Below are positions 6,885 through 7,350 of a stretch of DNA of 7,350 nucleotides, in pieces. A program made the position numbers and the translations under genes. Origin of the DNA: Erysipelothrix sp. UBA3383 (GTDB lineage: Bacteria; Bacillota_I; Bacilli_A; Erysipelotrichales; Erysipelotrichaceae); assembly GCA_002358955.1 (NCBI GenBank), contig DEPV01000009.1, forward strand, positions 582-7,931. Reading direction: 5' to 3'. Below the pieces are notes generated by a model. That model saw only the letters and a program-made list of their open reading frames with translations. It ran no database searches and was not told the DNA's origin. How positions within the stretch are numbered: the first letter of the stretch is position 1; the number at the start of each line of letters is the position of its first letter.

Positions 6885-6896
6885 GCTCTTTTCTTT
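6872..6896 (+). terminator. Intrinsic terminator overlapping a stop codon
   Basis: AAAGAGCC (6872-6879) and GGCTCTTT (6884-6891) form a perfect 8-base-pair stem with a four-base loop AATA, followed by TCTTT, so the T-rich stretch continues to 6896. The TAG stop of the phosphoesterase-like gene (6882-6884) sits at the loop and the first base of the descending arm. It probably ends or attenuates transcription of the def-rnjA operon. Only about 15 bases lie between it and the next ATG. Confidence 0.75.
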
Positions 6897-6910
6897 AAGA
6901 AAGGACCTTT

Positions 6911-7350
6911 ATGAATCATAAACAATACATCCATCACTGGATCTCACAACTTGATAACCTAAATACTGTAGTTGATATGACGGCAGGTAATGGCCATGAT
7001 ACTTTATTTCTAGCACAACATGCTAAGCATGTCATTGCAGTGGATATCCAAATCGATGCCATCAAAGCAACACAGGTGCGCTGTAAGGAGCATTCTAACA
7101 TCACCTACAAACATGCATCCAATGATGATATTGGCCTTGATAAGCCAGTAGATGGCCTTGTATACAACCTGGGTTATCTACCTGGAAGTGATAAGACTAT
7201 TATTACAACTGCAAACACAACTTTAAAGTCCCTAGAGAATGCACTACCTTATGTAAAGCGATTTATCATCATTTCTTCCTACCGCAAACATGAAGGTGGT
7301 AATGAGGAATATCTAGCTATAAGAAGCTTTATAGAACAAAACTTTACACA
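6911..7350 (+). CDS. mnmM: tRNA wobble-uridine methyltransferase MnmM (YtqB family), C-terminus cut off
   Basis: SAM-dependent methyltransferase of the YtqB/MnmM family, which in B. subtilis completes mnm5s2U at the wobble position of certain tRNAs by methylating the aminomethyl intermediate. The visible 146 residues are roughly three quarters of a protein of about 190. Motifs are the SAM-binding VVDMTAGNGHDTLFLA (20-35), the acidic end of the second strand AVDIQ (43-47), the family signature NLGYLPGSDK (86-95) followed by ITTANTTLKSLE, and HEGGNEE (127-133), matching the YtqB HPEG segment. The start ATG has an AGGA site five bases upstream. It follows the intrinsic terminator at 6872-6896 almost directly, so it depends on readthrough or on a promoter inside the preceding gene, which I could not identify. 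The gene runs past the right edge. Confidence 0.9.
   Translation, partial: MNHKQYIHHWISQLDNLNTVVDMTAGNGHDTLFLAQHAKHVIAVDIQIDAIKATQVRCKEHSNITYKHASNDDIGLDKPVDGLVYNLGYLPGSDKTIITTANTTLKSLENALPYVKRFIIISSYRKHEGGNEEYLAIRSFIEQNFT

Overview
The window comes from a low-GC Gram-positive (Firmicutes-type) chromosome. The evidence is the AT-rich sequence, the GGAG/AGGA-type ribosome binding sites, the deformylase next to RNase J, and the SEDS and MnmM (YtqB)-type genes. The overall protein character is compatible with Erysipelotrichia or a relative, but that placement is an inference that could not be tested here. All genes look like chromosomal housekeeping genes. I see no insertion sequence, phage gene, tRNA, rRNA or CRISPR array.

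Layout: two divergent gene groups flank an intergenic region at about 3438-3668. Leftward (minus strand), in transcription order, are an FtsW/RodA/SpoVE-family SEDS glycosyltransferase (3437-2253), the 16S rRNA m2G966 methyltransferase RsmD (2256-1714), and a P-type cation-transporting ATPase (1724 to beyond the left edge). These genes overlap by 4 and 11 bases, which suggests one translationally coupled operon. Rightward (plus strand) are peptide deformylase (3669-4241), ribonuclease J (4250-6184), a membrane-anchored protein that matches the calcineurin-like phosphoesterase family of YkuE/YaeI type but has lost nearly all metal ligands (6159-6884), and an MnmM/YtqB-type tRNA methyltransferase (6911 to beyond the right edge). 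A clear intrinsic terminator at 6872-6896 overlaps the stop codon of the phosphoesterase-like gene and precedes mnmM.

The rightward genes share a theme of translation and RNA metabolism: N-terminal deformylation of new proteins, mRNA and rRNA processing, and tRNA wobble modification. The leftward group combines peptidoglycan polymerisation, rRNA modification and ion transport.

The most unusual item is the phosphoesterase-like protein. Its fold landmarks stay collinear with the active family while the motifs equivalent to DxH, GNHD and GHTH are replaced, so it looks like an intact pseudoenzyme. Other points of interest are an approximately 80-residue Lys/Ala/Pro tail on RNase J, the TTG start of the next gene inside that tail, and the terminator built across a stop codon. 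I found no convincing new multi-gene system.
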